Origin: Betaproteobacteria bacterium
GTDB lineage: Bacteria > Pseudomonadota > Gammaproteobacteria > Burkholderiales > Ga0077523
NCBI GenBank assembly: GCA_016713305.1
Contig: JADJPK010000010.1
Location: forward strand, 186,001 to 250,000
Direction of reading: 5' to 3'
DNA length: 64,000 nt
Part shown: piece by piece, positions 18,951 to 29,513 of the stretch
Position numbering within the stretch: the stretch's first letter is position 1
Layout of the letters: each line of letters opens with the position of its first letter
The notes under the pieces: generated by a model
What the model was told of the DNA's origin: nothing
Databases searched by the model: none
The model's input: only the letters and a program-made list of their open reading frames with translations
Translations under genes and position numbers: made by a program

Positions 18951-21443
18951 TCAGTTGCGAAGCGGCTTGCCGGTCTTCAACGTGTGCTCGACCCGCGCCT
19001 GCGTCTTCTCGGTGGCGATGAGCTCCATGAACGCTTCGCGCTCCAGATCCAGCAGCCACTGCTCGTCCACCTTCGTCCCGGCGTCCACGTCGCCACCGCA
19101 GACGACTCTCGCGAGCTTCGTCGCGATCAGATGGTCGTGCTCGCTGATGGAGCCTCCCGCCAGGAGATTGGCAAGATGCGCACGGATGGTCCCGAGTGCC
19201 GTGCGGCCGCCCACGACGATGTCGTCCGCCGGCAGCGGTGCCCGGTATCCGCGTTCGGACAGCGCCGTCAGTTCGTGCCTCGCGACGTGGAGCAATTCCT
19301 GCCGGTGCATGACGATCGGGTCGGAGGCTCTCAAGTACCCCATCTCACGCGCCTGCATCGCGCTGCGGCTCACCTCTGCCATGGCGGCATTCTGGAAATA
19401 GGGTCGAAGGAACGGCAGCACGTCCGAACCCCTGGCCTCGCGCGATGCGCGCAGCGCGAGTTCCTTGCAACCGCCTCCTGCCGGAACGAGTCCGACACCC
19501 GTCTCCACCAGGCCGATGTAGCTCTCCAGATGCGCCACCGCGCGGTCGCAGTGCATCACGAACTCGCAGCCTCCGCCGAGGGCGAGCCCCTCGACTGCGG
19601 CGACGGTCGGCACCCGGCAGTAGCGCAGGAGTTGCGACGTGGCCTGGAAACGCGCGACGATGCCCTCGACCTTCTCCAGCCTTCCCGCCATCAGGGCATC
19701 GGCCACATTGAGCCGGTGCGCGGCCTTGAGGATCGCGGACTCCGCCTCCCGCTTGAGCTTCTTCACGATCGAACCGAACGCCGTCGGCTTGGGACGATCG
19801 GCCCGCGGCGCGGAGGGTCCCGAGAGGTTGGCGCCCACCGAGAACGGCGGCTCCGTTTGCCACAGGATGAGTCCCCTGAGACCGCGTTCGGCCTCTTCCA
19901 CGGCCAGGGCGACGCCTTCCAGCACGTCCTCCCCGATCGCGTGCATCTTGCTCTTGAATGACAGCACGCCGATGTCGTCACCCGCCGTCCACAGACGCAC
20001 CGCGTACGTCTCCATCACCGTGCTGCCGTAGCCTGCAGCCTCGCCAGCCAGGCGATCCGGGTAACGCTGCCGCGAATACACGGGCAGTGTCGAGCGCTTC
20101 TGCAGACCCGGCCGGGAAGGACTCCACGAGCCCTCGGCCGAATGGACGGCGGTCCGTCCGGGGTCCGTGGCCCAGGACGGCAGCGGGACAGCCGCCATCG
20201 ACTCCCCGGCCGCGATGTCGTCGGCGATCCATCGGGCCACCTGCTGCCAGCCCACGGTCTGCCACAGCTCGAACGGCCCTTCCTTCCATCCGAACCCCCA
20301 GCGCATCGCCAGGTCGAGGTCGCGCGCGTTGTCCGCGATGTCGGCCAGTTGCACGGCGCTGTAGTGCAGCATGTCCCGCGTCACCGCCCAGAGAAAGCGA
20401 GCTTGCGGATGGGCGCTCGCCCGCAGGGTCGCCCATCGGACCGCCGGATCACGTTCCTTCAGGATCTCCGCAATCTGCGCATCCGCCTCCTTCACCGCCG
20501 GACGCCAATCGCCGCTCTGCGGCTGCAGCACGAGGATGTCGCGGTCCTGCTTGCGGTAGATGCCGCGCCGGGTCTTGTTGCCCAGCGCGCCTTGAGCGAT
20601 CAACGCCTGCAGCCAGTCCGGAACGGCGAAATGCCGATGCCAGGGGTCCGTGGTCAGGTTGTCGCGCATGGTGCCGATCACGTGCGCCAGCGTGTCGAGC
20701 CCCACCAGGTCGGCGGTGCGGTAGGTCGCGCTCTTGGGACGCCCGATGCGTGTTCCCGTGATGGCGTCCACTTCGTCGAAACCGAGCCCCAGCCGGGCCG
20801 TGTGGTGAAACGCGGCCAGCACGGCGAAGACGCCGATCCGGTTGGCAATGAAATTGGGGGTGTCCTTCGCCCGAACCACCCCCTTGCCCAAGGCGGTCGT
20901 GAGAAACGTCTCCAGAGCATCGAGCACGGCAGGATCGGTCTGGGCCGCCCCGACCAGTTCCACCAGATGCATGTACCGCGGAGGGTTGAAGAAATGCACC
21001 CCGCAGAAACGCGTCCTCCGCTCGGCAGGCAACGCATCGGCCAGCGCATCGACCGACAGGCCCGACGTGTTGGTGGCGAGTACCGCGCGGCTGGCAAGAT
21101 GCGGCGAAATGCGGTCATAGAGCGACCGCTTCAGGTCCATGCGTTCGGCGATCGCTTCGATCACCAGATCGCATTCGCCAAGCCTCGCCAGGTGATCGTC
21201 GTAGTTGAGCGGTGTGATGAATCGTGCCAGATCGCGGGAGGCAAGCGGTGCCGGATCCATCGCGGCCAGTGACTCGACCGCCTTCACCGCCGCGGACGAG
21301 CGGTCGCCTTCTTTGGCAGGCAGTTCGTACAGCAGACATTCCACACCTGCGTTGACGAGATGCGCCGCGATCTGCGCTCCCATCACGCCGGCACCGAGCA
21401 CGGCGGCCTTGCGGACGTGGTAGCGGTCGGAGTCCTGCGTCAC
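18951..21443 (-). CDS. Bifunctional 3-hydroxyacyl-CoA dehydrogenase / enoyl-CoA hydratase, HAD first (FadN-type order)
   Basis: An 830-residue beta-oxidation enzyme that performs hydration and dehydrogenation. The dehydrogenase is N-terminal: NAD motif AAVLGAGVMGAQIAAHL, catalytic region GVHFFNPPRYMHLVE, then two C-terminal helical domains. The crotonase-fold hydratase is C-terminal, with oxyanion residues around FSVGANL and LALGGGCEFVMHCD. This order is the reverse of E. coli FadB. The GTG 21443 start is preceded by AAGGAGGG at ideal spacing, so the longer frame to 21557 is rejected. It sits between fadL and the thiolase on the same strand. Confidence 0.92.
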   Translation of the reverse strand: MTQDSDRYHVRKAAVLGAGVMGAQIAAHLVNAGVECLLYELPAKEGDRSSAAVKAVESLAAMDPAPLASRDLARFITPLNYDDHLARLGECDLVIEAIAERMDLKRSLYDRISPHLASRAVLATNTSGLSVDALADALPAERRTRFCGVHFFNPPRYMHLVELVGAAQTDPAVLDALETFLTTALGKGVVRAKDTPNFIANRIGVFAVLAAFHHTARLGLGFDEVDAITGTRIGRPKSATYRTADLVGLDTLAHVIGTMRDNLTTDPWHRHFAVPDWLQALIAQGALGNKTRRGIYRKQDRDILVLQPQSGDWRPAVKEADAQIAEILKERDPAVRWATLRASAHPQARFLWAVTRDMLHYSAVQLADIADNARDLDLAMRWGFGWKEGPFELWQTVGWQQVARWIADDIAAGESMAAVPLPSWATDPGRTAVHSAEGSWSPSRPGLQKRSTLPVYSRQRYPDRLAGEAAGYGSTVMETYAVRLWTAGDDIGVLSFKSKMHAIGEDVLEGVALAVEEAERGLRGLILWQTEPPFSVGANLSGPSAPRADRPKPTAFGSIVKKLKREAESAILKAAHRLNVADALMAGRLEKVEGIVARFQATSQLLRYCRVPTVAAVEGLALGGGCEFVMHCDRAVAHLESYIGLVETGVGLVPAGGGCKELALRASREARGSDVLPFLRPYFQNAAMAEVSRSAMQAREMGYLRASDPIVMHRQELLHVARHELTALSERGYRAPLPADDIVVGGRTALGTIRAHLANLLAGGSISEHDHLIATKLARVVCGGDVDAGTKVDEQWLLDLEREAFMELIATEKTQARVEHTLKTGKPLRN

Positions 21444-21483
21444 GGAAACGCCCTCCTTCGAGTCATCCCTCCGGCCAACGCCG

Positions 21484-22745
21484 CTACCACGAGAACGTGT
21501 ACTGGGCGGCGAGTATGTGTGCCGAATTGTCGTATTCGCCCCGCAGGGTCCCGGCACTGGCCACCGTGTGGTCGATGGTGGACGCCTTCAGCATCACATA
21601 GGCGTAAGCGAGATCCACCCGATGGCGCGCGACAGGATCCCAGCGCGCCCCCAGGGAGAGCCACGTCCGGTCGGAGTCGGGTTGGTTGGCCGTGCGATTC
21701 GCGGCATCCTTGACCGGAGTCTGGTCCCAGGCGAGGCCGCCCGCAGCAGCCACGCATCGTTGAGTCGGTAGTTGAGCGCGGCCGACAGCCTCTTGCTGTC
21801 CTTGAAGTTGAGATCCAGCGGAGAGCTTGCGGCACCGGTTGCCGCATTGCGCGGGACGAGAGACTGGATCGAACTCCACTGGTAGTAGGCCAGATCGCCC
21901 AGCACCGTCCAGCGGTCGTTCAGCGCATGCACGACGCTCACCTGCGAGATGGCGGGAAGCGTCAGGTCCGCGGTGATATCGAAGGTCTGGGCAGCGAAGA
22001 CCGTCCCGTTCGCGAGCGTGACGGTCTGCCGTCCCTCGAGATTGAGATCGACCCTGGAGCGGTAGCTCACCCCCACGCGCGTCGCTTCCGAGAACTCCAC
22101 AAGCACCCCGGCATTGAATCCCAGCGCCGAGTCCTTTCCGGTCAGCGTGACCCGCCCTTCCGACGGGCCGGGCAGCAACTGCGACCGCTTGATCTCCGCA
22201 TCCGCATGCAGGTAGTTGAGGCCGAATCCGGCGGAAATCCGGTCACTGAACCGATAGGCCACGGACGGATTCACATTGATCGTCTTCACGTCCGTGTAGT
22301 CCGCCTGGAATCGTCCCCGCCAGCCTTCGTCGTAGTCGGTCTTGCTGCCCCAGGGTGCGCTGATGCCCAGACCGAAGCGCCAGTTGCCCATGGGAAGCAC
22401 GGCGAATACCGTGGGGAGCAGGCTCGCCGGGACGAAACTGCCGCCGTTGCCCCCGGTGAATGCCGCCGGTCCGGTGGACCCGGTGTCGGTGTACTTGAAT
22501 CCCGGATCGATGAAATGCGCCCCGAGGCTGACCTGCCCGGTACCGATCCGGGACATCCCCGCCGGGTTGAAGAACACCGTGCTTGCGTCCTCTCCCAGCG
22601 CCGCCGCTCCTGCAAGCGAGTTGCCGATGCCGGCAGCCCCCTGGTAGGGAAGAAAGAATGCCGCAGCGGTTGCCCGCCCCGCGCACAGCAACGAACACGC
22701 GGCCAGAGATGCGGCCACTGCCACTCGTTTCGTCAAGCCTTGCAT
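21484..22745 (-). pseudogene. fadL: FadL/OmpP1-family long-chain fatty acid outer-membrane protein, frameshifted
   Basis: Outer-membrane beta-barrel that admits hydrophobic substrates such as fatty acids. It has a signal peptide (MQGLTKRVAVAASLAACSLL, cleavage near ATAAAF). The N-terminal plug motif is FFNPAGMSRIGTGQVS. Alternating strands run to LNYRLNDAWLLRA. The last roughly 90 residues, GLAWDQTPVKDAANRTANQP to the terminal AAQYTFSW, lie in another frame. One base is missing near 21736-21741 (GCGGCC where GCGGGCC is expected on the minus strand). Restored length is about 420 residues with the terminal aromatic typical of BAM substrates. It lies between yciA and the HAD/ECH gene. Confidence 0.88.
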
Positions 22746-22803
22746 GTCTGCGTCTCCTCCTGGTCATTCGACGATGCGCCCGGTGCCCCCGCTTCCGGAT
22801 GCT

Positions 22804-23217
22804 TCACGCCTGCACCACTGTCCTGGGCCGTCGATTCTCGTCCACTGCGACATACGTCAACGTTGCCTCGGTCACCTTCACGACAGATTGCGCCACGCCA
22901 CGTTCGGCGAACACCTCCACGCTCACCGTGATGGACGTGCGTCCGACACGGGCCACGTCGGCGTAGAAGCTCACGATGTCGCCCACCAGCACCGGCTGCT
23001 TGAACACGAAGGAATTGACGGCGACGGTCGCCACCCGTCCCCGCGCGAGCCGGAATGCCGGGATGCTCCCGGCAATGTCCACCTGAGCCATGATCCATCC
23101 GCCGAAGATGTCCCCGGTAGGGTTCACGTCGGAAGGCATGGGAACCACGCGCAGCACGGCTTCCCTGCCGGCCGGCAGACTGATCGGCGGTTCGTCCCCC
23201 TCATCGTACGGCTGCAT
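22804..23217 (-). CDS. yciA: Acyl-CoA thioesterase, YciA type
   Basis: Hotdog-fold acyl-CoA thioesterase of the YciA/BACH group, 137 residues, acting on a broad range of acyl-CoAs. The motif MPSDVNPTGDIFGGWIMAQ contains the catalytic Asp and the Gly-rich turn of the central helix. VAVNSFVFKQPVLVGDIVSF is the conserved strand pair. It lies 32 bp downstream of the corrected end of fadE and 58 bp upstream of fadL, inside the fatty-acid block, where it would relieve CoA trapping. A false extension of the fadE frame overlaps this gene. Confidence 0.92.
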   Translation of the reverse strand: MQPYDEGDEPPISLPAGREAVLRVVPMPSDVNPTGDIFGGWIMAQVDIAGSIPAFRLARGRVATVAVNSFVFKQPVLVGDIVSFYADVARVGRTSITVSVEVFAERGVAQSVVKVTEATLTYVAVDENRRPRTVVQA

Positions 23218-23249
23218 TCTGTTGTGCCCTTGTCGTCGGCGCTATGCGC

Positions 23250-25615
23250 TCATGCGGACCGCAATCGCACCACGGCCTTGTCCGGATCCTGCTGGCCGGA
23301 AACCGGACCATCGAGACCCGGCGAAGCCTCATGCCGCCCGATGTCCCGCGGGAAATCGTCGACCATGATGCATCCGCGCCGCAGCCGGCGGTATTCGCCG
23401 AGCAATGCGACGTCGTCGGCCCCCAGCAGTCCGTGTGCCACCGCGTTCGCGTGGCGCTCTCCGTCCGAGGCGCCGTGCAACGCGCCCCCCTGGTCCGCCG
23501 CGCGTAGTTTAGCCTCCAGTGCCTCCCGCGCGATCGACGAGTTCGAAGGCAAGCTCCAGCCGGCCGGATGGGATCGGTGTCCGTGCGCGGCAGATGCATT
23601 CCGCGCGTCAGGCGGTCCCGGGCAGGAGAAGGACGGCACACCGCAGCCGCGACCGCGGAGCCGAGCCTGTCACTGGGAGGCATGCAACGGGTTCCGAGCG
23701 GAAAGGCCGCCATGCGCACAGCCAGTCCCGCCCATCTTCCCGGCAGATTGCGCGCGATGCCGGCGATCGCCTGCTCGGCGCGATGCAAGGCATCCTGCAC
23801 CGCCCATTGGACGATCGGAAGATCCTCGCCCGGACAACCGTCATCGTGAAAGCGCTTGAGCGACGCCGAAGCGAGATAGAGCTGGCTCAGCACGTCGCCC
23901 AGCCGGCCCGAAATCTTCTCCCTGCGCTTGAGCGAGCCGCCCAGGGTCAGCATCGCCACGTCGGCCGTGAACGCGAAGACGGCCGACAGGCGTGACAGTT
24001 CCCGGAACAGCGGGGTCGCTTGCGCATTCCCTGCTCCCGCGGCCCATCTCGCGCCTGTGAGGGAATGGAAGACGCTGCGAAGGAAGTTGCCCGAGACAAA
24101 GCGGACATGACCCCAGAAAGCCGCGTCGAACTCGACCGAGGCCTGCCGGGCGTTCTCCAGCCTCGCTGCGGCGACCTCCCGCAATACGTACGGGTGGCAA
24201 CGGATGGCGCCTTGACCGAAGATGATCAGCGATCGCGTCAGGATGTTGGCGCCTTCGACCGTGATCGCGATGGGCACCTGCTGATAGGCCCGGCCGAGGT
24301 AGTTGGACGGCCCCAGGCAGATGCCCTTGCCGCCATGCACGTCCATGGCGTCGTTCACGACCATGCGGCCACGCTCGGTGGCGTGGTATTTCACGATGGC
24401 GGAGACGACCGAGGGCTTCTCGCCCTGGTCCACACCGCCTGCGGTCATGATGCGCGCCGCGTCGATGACATAGGTGTGCCCGGCGATACGGGCGATCGCC
24501 TCGTCCACTCCTTCCATGCGTGCAAGGGGGGTCTTGAACTGGCTCCGCATGCGCGCATACGCGCTGGTCGTCCTCACCGCCACCTTCGCCATTCCCGCAC
24601 AGGATGACGGCAGCGAAATGGAACGGCCGGCCGCCAGGCACTCCATGAGCATCCGCCAACCCTGCCCGACCCGGGCCACTCCGCCGATCACCCAGTCGAT
24701 CGGTATGAACACGTCCGTACCCGAATTGGGACCGTTCATGAAGGAGCCGTTCAAGGGAAAATGCCGCCGGCCGATGTTCACGCCCGGGTGGTCCGCGGGA
24801 ATCAGCGCAAGCGTGATGCCCCGTTCCACTTCTCCTCCCAGCAGCCGGTCGGGATCGCGGACCTTGAACGCGAGGCCCAGCAGCGTCGCGATCGGGCCCA
24901 GGGTGATGTAGCGCTTGTCCCAGGTGACGCGAAGCCCGAGGACCTCCTGCCCCTCGTGCATCCCTTTGCACACGATGCCCACGTCCGGAATCGACGCCGC
25001 GTCCGAACCGGCCTCCGGACCGGTGAGCGCGAAGCACGGCATCTCGATGCCCTTGGCCAGACGTGGCAGGTAGTGATCCTTCTGCGCCTCGGTACCGTAA
25101 TGAAGAAGGAGTTCCGCGGGGCCGAGGGAATTGGGCACCATCACGGAGACGGTCGCAGTGGCGCTTCGAGTGGCGAGCTTTGCCACGACTTCGCTGTGCG
25201 CAAGGGCGGAAAACCCCAGGCCTCCGTAGCGCACGGGAATGATCATTCCCAGAAAACCCTGCGCCTTGATGTACTGCCAGACGTCCTCGGGAAGATCGTT
25301 GAGTTCGTGCGTGATCCGCCAATCGTCAAGCATTCCGCACAGAATCTCGACCGGCCCGTCCAGGAATGCCTGCTCCCCGGCGGTGAGAACCGGTCGCGGA
25401 AGACCGAGCAGCCGTTCCCAATCCGGCCTACCGCTGAAGAGATCGCCGTCCCACCAGACCGTTCCCGCCTCGAGCGCTTCCTGCTCGGTCTGCGACATCC
25501 GGGGAAGCACCCGGCGGAAACGCGCGAGCACCCAGTCGCTGACGAGCGCGCGCCGCAGTGGCGGGACTGCGACGACAAGAACGATCAGCGCAACCACCAC
25601 CAGCAACAGCGTCAT
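23250..25615 (-). pseudogene. fadE: Acyl-CoA dehydrogenase FadE, frameshifted near the C-terminus
   Basis: FadE is the membrane-associated acyl-CoA dehydrogenase that opens each beta-oxidation cycle. A hydrophobic N-terminal segment (MTLLLVVVALIVLVVAVPPL) is followed by the long FadE-specific region, the flavin-binding core (ALTGPEAGSDAASIPD, GQGWRMLMECLAAGRSISLP, GGKGICLGPSNYLGRAYQ) and the C-terminal PSDRLG segment. After HLPRTDTDPI two shifts occur: one extra base near 23566 and a net two-base loss (or one extra base) near 23527-23532. They restore GRLELAFELVD and then REALEAKLRAADQ, ending with MVDDFPRDI and stop at 23250. Corrected length is about 788 residues, matching FadE. ATG 25615 is preferred, with GGGAGAG upstream. 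Confidence 0.88.
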
Positions 25616-25866
25616 GAGACTCTCCCGCAACGCACCACGATATGGCCGGCGTGACAACCCCGCACTGTACGCCTTCGCGCGTGCTGCCGGGAGATGCCGT
25701 TCGTTTTCGCCCTGGAGTGTCGCCGATCGTGGACGGCAGGCACGGATGGCCCGGAGGCCGGAGTGGATCGGACTTCCCTGGGAACGGGCGAACGTTGATC
25801 AACGAAGGGGGGCAGACGGCGACGCCGTCGTGCAAACCGAAAAACGGAGGACAACCGGGGAAGGGG

Positions 25867-25902
25867 CTCGGTAGCAGGGCACGGGCGTGCCCCGCTACCG
25901 AG
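25867..25902 (-). terminator. Strong hairpin directly after the acyl-CoA dehydrogenase stop
   Basis: The 17-bp arms CTCGGTAGCAGGGCACG and CGTGCCCCGCTACCGAG differ by one mismatch and are separated by only two bases, so the tip must open. It starts immediately after the minus-strand stop codon at 25904. There is no U-tract. The rest of the 288-bp gap to fadE holds nothing I can recognise. Confidence 0.5.
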
Positions 25903-25903
25903 A

Positions 25904-27699
25904 TCAGAAGGACGCCTCGTCCAACGCCATGACGCTCGTGGACCCTGCAACGATGGCCTGTTCCAGCGCGTGGGCCGTGGGCAGGATGTGCTCTGCGTGG
26001 AACCGGGCCGTCGCCAGCTTGGCGCGATAGAAATCGTGGTCGCCGCTGCGGGCATCGAGACGATGCTTGGCGATGACGGCAGCTCGCGCCATTTGCCAGC
26101 CGCCTGCCACCACACCCCAGAGCTTGAGATAGGGCACGGCACCGGCCACTGCCGCCTTCGCGTTGGCCGGATAGGTCTCGAGGAGCCAGTCGGTCGCCGC
26201 TTCCAGCCGCGATACGCCCGTGGTCAGGGCGCGGCGGATGACTGACAGCGCCGGGTGATCGCCATGCGCGGCGAGTTCGCGATCGAACGCCTTGATCTGC
26301 GCGATGACGGCCTTTGCCGTGAGTCCTTTCTCGAATGCGAGCTTGCGGCCGACGAGGTCGTTCGCCTGGATGCCGGTCGTGCCTTCGTAGATCGGCGTGA
26401 TGCGGGCATCGCGGAGATACTGGGCGGCTCCGGTCTCCTCGACGAAGCCCATCCCGCCGTGAATCTGGACCCCCAGCGAGGCGATTTCGACCGACTTTTC
26501 CGTGCACCAGCCCTTCACGACGGGAGTGAGGAGGTCGAACACGGCCTGGCCGCGACGCTTCGTCTCGACATCCGGATTGGACAATGCGTGATCCAGCGCT
26601 TCGGCCGCTGCCGCCGCCAGGGCTCGCATCGCCTCCGTGTGCGCCTTCATGGTCATCAGCATGCGCCGCACATCGGGATGATGAATGATCGAGACGCGGT
26701 CGCCGCTCTTGACTCCGATCTCGCGTCCCTGGACCCGCTGGCGCGCGTAGTCGAGGGCATGCTGGTAGGCCCGCTCGGCCATGGCGATGCCCTCCACGCC
26801 TACTTCGAGGCGCGCGAAGTTCATCATGGTGAACATGTACTCCAGGCCCCGGTTCTCTTCACCCACCAGATACCCGATGGCGCCCTCGTTGTCGCCATAG
26901 GCCATGACGCACGTCGGGCTGCCATGGATCCCGAGCTTGTGCTCGATCGACACGCACTTGACGTCGTTGCGCGCACCCAGCGAACCATCGGCATTGACCA
27001 GGAACTTGGGGACAATGAAAGCGAGATGCCCTTCACGCCTTCGGGCGCATCGGGCGTGCGGGCGAGCACCAGATGGACGATGTTCGCCACCATGTCGTGT
27101 TCGCCCCAGGTGATGAAGATCTTGGTGCCCTTGATGCGGTAGTGATCGCCCTCCGGCACCGCGCGGGTCCGCACGGCGGAAAGATCCGAGCCCGCCTGGG
27201 GTTCCGTCAGATTCATCGTCCCGGTCCACTCGCCCGAGACGAGCTTCGGAACGTACGTCGCGCGCAGCGCGTCCGAGCCGTGCCGCCGGATGGCGGTCAT
27301 CGCGCCCGTCGTGAGCATCGGGCACAGGCAGAACGACATGTTCGCGGAATTCCACATCTCGGAGAGCTGCTGTGACAGCACGTGCGGCAGTCCCTGTCCC
27401 CCGAATTCGGGCTCGCCGCCCACCGCTGCCCAGCCCGCCTCGACGAACTGTCCGTACGCCTCCTTGAATCCCGGCACGCTGGTGACGCCTTCCTCCGACC
27501 ACTTCGCTCCAATCTTGTCGCCGGCGCGGTTGAGGGGGTCCAGCACACCGGCGGCGAACTTGCCTGCTTCTTCAAGGACCGCATCGACGAGATCCGCGGA
27601 CACTTCCTCGCAGCCGGGCAACCGGGCGATCGATTCGAGGTCGACCAGTTCCTTCAGCACGAACTGCATGTCGCGCAGCGGGGCAGCATAGGTGGACAT
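25904..27699 (-). pseudogene. Acyl-CoA dehydrogenase, long (about 598-residue) class, frameshifted
   Basis: Flavin-dependent acyl-CoA dehydrogenase of the roughly 600-residue class with a C-terminal extension (DmdC-like). The first part runs from MSTYAAPLRDMQFVLKELVD through NLTEPQAGSDLSAVRTRAVP to GVKGIS. The second, FIVPKFLVNADGSLGARNDV onward with IHGGMGFVEETG and RITPIYEGTTGIQANDL, is in another frame. The T run at 27018-27020 (minus strand CTTTCATTG) is one base short of the CTTTTCATTG needed for S-L-F-I-V-P. It lies 22 bp downstream of etfA, so its electrons most likely pass to that ETF. Confidence 0.9.
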
Positions 27700-27721
27700 G
27701 ATCCGGTTCTCCTATTGGGGA

Positions 27722-28654
27722 TCAGCCTAGGGCCTGGGTGAATTCCGGCACGGCCTGGAACAGGTCCGCGACGAGCCAGTAGTTGGCGACCTGGGTGATG
27801 GGCGCTTCGGCATCCTTGTTGATGGCCACGATCACCTTGCTGTCCTTCATGCCCGCAAGATGCTGGATGGCGCCCGAAATGCCGACGGCGATGTAAAGCT
27901 CGGGCGCGACGATCTTGCCGGTCTGGCCCACCTGATAGTCGTTCGGAACGAAGCCCGCATCGACCGCGGCACGGGACGCACCCACCGCTGCGCCCAGCTT
28001 GTCGGCGAGGGCCTCCAGGATGCGGAAGTTCTCGCCGCTGCCCATTCCCCTCCCGCCCGAGACGATGATGCGGGCGGCCGTGAGTTCCGGACGGGCGGAC
28101 TTCGTGAGCTCCTGCCCGAGGAGCGTCGCGAGGCCGGTATCCGCCTGGGCGCCGATGGGTTCGATGGACGCGCTGCCGCCCGTCGCTGGAGCGGCATCGA
28201 AGCCCGTGGCACGAACGGTGATCACCTTGATCGCATCGGCGGACTGCACCGTCGCCATGGCATTGCCGGCATAGATGGGGCGCACGAAGGTGTCGGGCGA
28301 TTCCACCGCGACGATGTCGGAGATCTGCGCCACATCCAGCAACGCGGCAACGCGAGGCAGCATGTTCTTGCCGAACGCCGTGGCCGGGGCGAGGACGTGG
28401 GAATAGTCGCCGGCGATGGAAACCACCAGCGCGGCCAGATTTTCCGCGAGGCCGTCGCGGTACGCCGGCGCATCCACGGCGCGCACCTTGGCCACACCGG
28501 CGACGGTTGCCGCCGCCTGGGCAACGGCAGCACACCCCTCTCCTGCCACGAGCACGTGGATGTCGCCGCCGATCTTCGATGCTGCGGCGATCGTGTTGAG
28601 CGTCGCCGCCTTGAGGTTCGCGTTGTCGTGTTCCGCGATCACGAGAATGGTCAT
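27722..28654 (-). CDS. etfA: Electron transfer flavoprotein alpha subunit
   Basis: ETF alpha subunit, 310 residues, which with EtfB carries electrons from acyl-CoA dehydrogenases to ETF-QO. The N-terminal domain is followed by the FAD-binding C-terminal domain, with SGGRGMG, YQVGQTGKIVAPELYIAVGI, SGAIQHLAGM and INKDAEAPITQVANY. It begins one base after the etfB stop, so the pair is translationally linked. The acyl-CoA dehydrogenase gene follows 22 bp downstream. Confidence 0.97.
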   Translation of the reverse strand: MTILVIAEHDNANLKAATLNTIAAASKIGGDIHVLVAGEGCAAVAQAAATVAGVAKVRAVDAPAYRDGLAENLAALVVSIAGDYSHVLAPATAFGKNMLPRVAALLDVAQISDIVAVESPDTFVRPIYAGNAMATVQSADAIKVITVRATGFDAAPATGGSASIEPIGAQADTGLATLLGQELTKSARPELTAARIIVSGGRGMGSGENFRILEALADKLGAAVGASRAAVDAGFVPNDYQVGQTGKIVAPELYIAVGISGAIQHLAGMKDSKVIVAINKDAEAPITQVANYWLVADLFQAVPEFTQALG

Positions 28655-28655
28655 G

Positions 28656-29405
28656 TCAGATCACCTTGGCTTCGTTGCGCAGCTTCTCCACCAGCTCGGC
28701 GACGCTGCCGACCTGCTTGCCGGCGCCACGCTTGGCGGGTTCGGCCACCTTGAGCGTCTTGAGGCGGGGCGCCACATCCACGCCCAGCGTTTCCGGGGTC
28801 ACGGTCTCGAGCTGCTTTTTCTTCGCTTTCATGATGTTGGGCAGCGTGACGTAGCGCGGTTCGTTGAGGCGCAAGTCGGTCGTCACGACGGCCGGCAGCT
28901 TGACCGAAAGCGTCTCGAGACCACCGTCGATCTCGCGCGTCACCTGAGCGGCGGCGCCTTCGATCTTCACCTTGGATGCGAACGTCGCCTGGGACCAGCC
29001 GAGCAGTGCCGAGAGCATCTGGCCGGTCTGATTGGAATCATCGTCGATCGCCTGCTTGCCGAGAATCACGAGCCCGGGTTGTTCCTTGTCGACCAGGGCC
29101 TTGAGGACCTTCGCCACGGCAAGGGGCTGGGTCTCCAGCGCGGTCTCCACGAGGATTGCGCGGTCGGCTCCGATGGCCAGCGCGGTACGCAACGTCTCCT
29201 GGCACTGGGTCACGCCGACGGACACCGCCACGATCTCGGTGGCGACACCGGCTTCCTTGAGGCGGACGGCCTCTTCGACGGCGATCTCGTCGAAGGGATT
29301 CATGGACATCTTGACGTTGGCCGTCTCCACGCCGGAGCCATCGGCCTTCACCCGGACCTTGACGTTGTAGTCGACCACCCGCTTGACGGGGACGAGGATT
29401 TTCAT
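28656..29405 (-). CDS. etfB: Electron transfer flavoprotein beta subunit
   Basis: ETF beta subunit, 249 residues, the AMP-binding partner of EtfA. It begins MKILVPVKRVVDYNVKVRVK and contains NPFDEIAVEEAVRLKE and the signature around VILGKQAIDDDSNQTGQMLS. The C-terminal recognition loop that docks acyl-CoA dehydrogenases lies near EPRYVTLPNIMKAKKK. It is first in an etfB-etfA-dehydrogenase run. A -10-like TAGAAT occurs upstream on the minus strand (complement of 29445-29450). Confidence 0.97.
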   Translation of the reverse strand: MKILVPVKRVVDYNVKVRVKADGSGVETANVKMSMNPFDEIAVEEAVRLKEAGVATEIVAVSVGVTQCQETLRTALAIGADRAILVETALETQPLAVAKVLKALVDKEQPGLVILGKQAIDDDSNQTGQMLSALLGWSQATFASKVKIEGAAAQVTREIDGGLETLSVKLPAVVTTDLRLNEPRYVTLPNIMKAKKKQLETVTPETLGVDVAPRLKTLKVAEPAKRGAGKQVGSVAELVEKLRNEAKVI

Positions 29406-29513
29406 CGGGATTTCCGCTTGTGAGATGTGCTGTCGAGGGGCGCGATTCTACCGCAGCGCACCACTGCCGCGGCGGGCGTTTCCGGCGTCCGCCGCTCCCC
29501 GCCGGGACGAGGG

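Noticed and set aside
23201..23249. FadE reading into the yciA gene
   Set aside because: The long frame is the result of two shifts; the corrected FadE ends at 23250.
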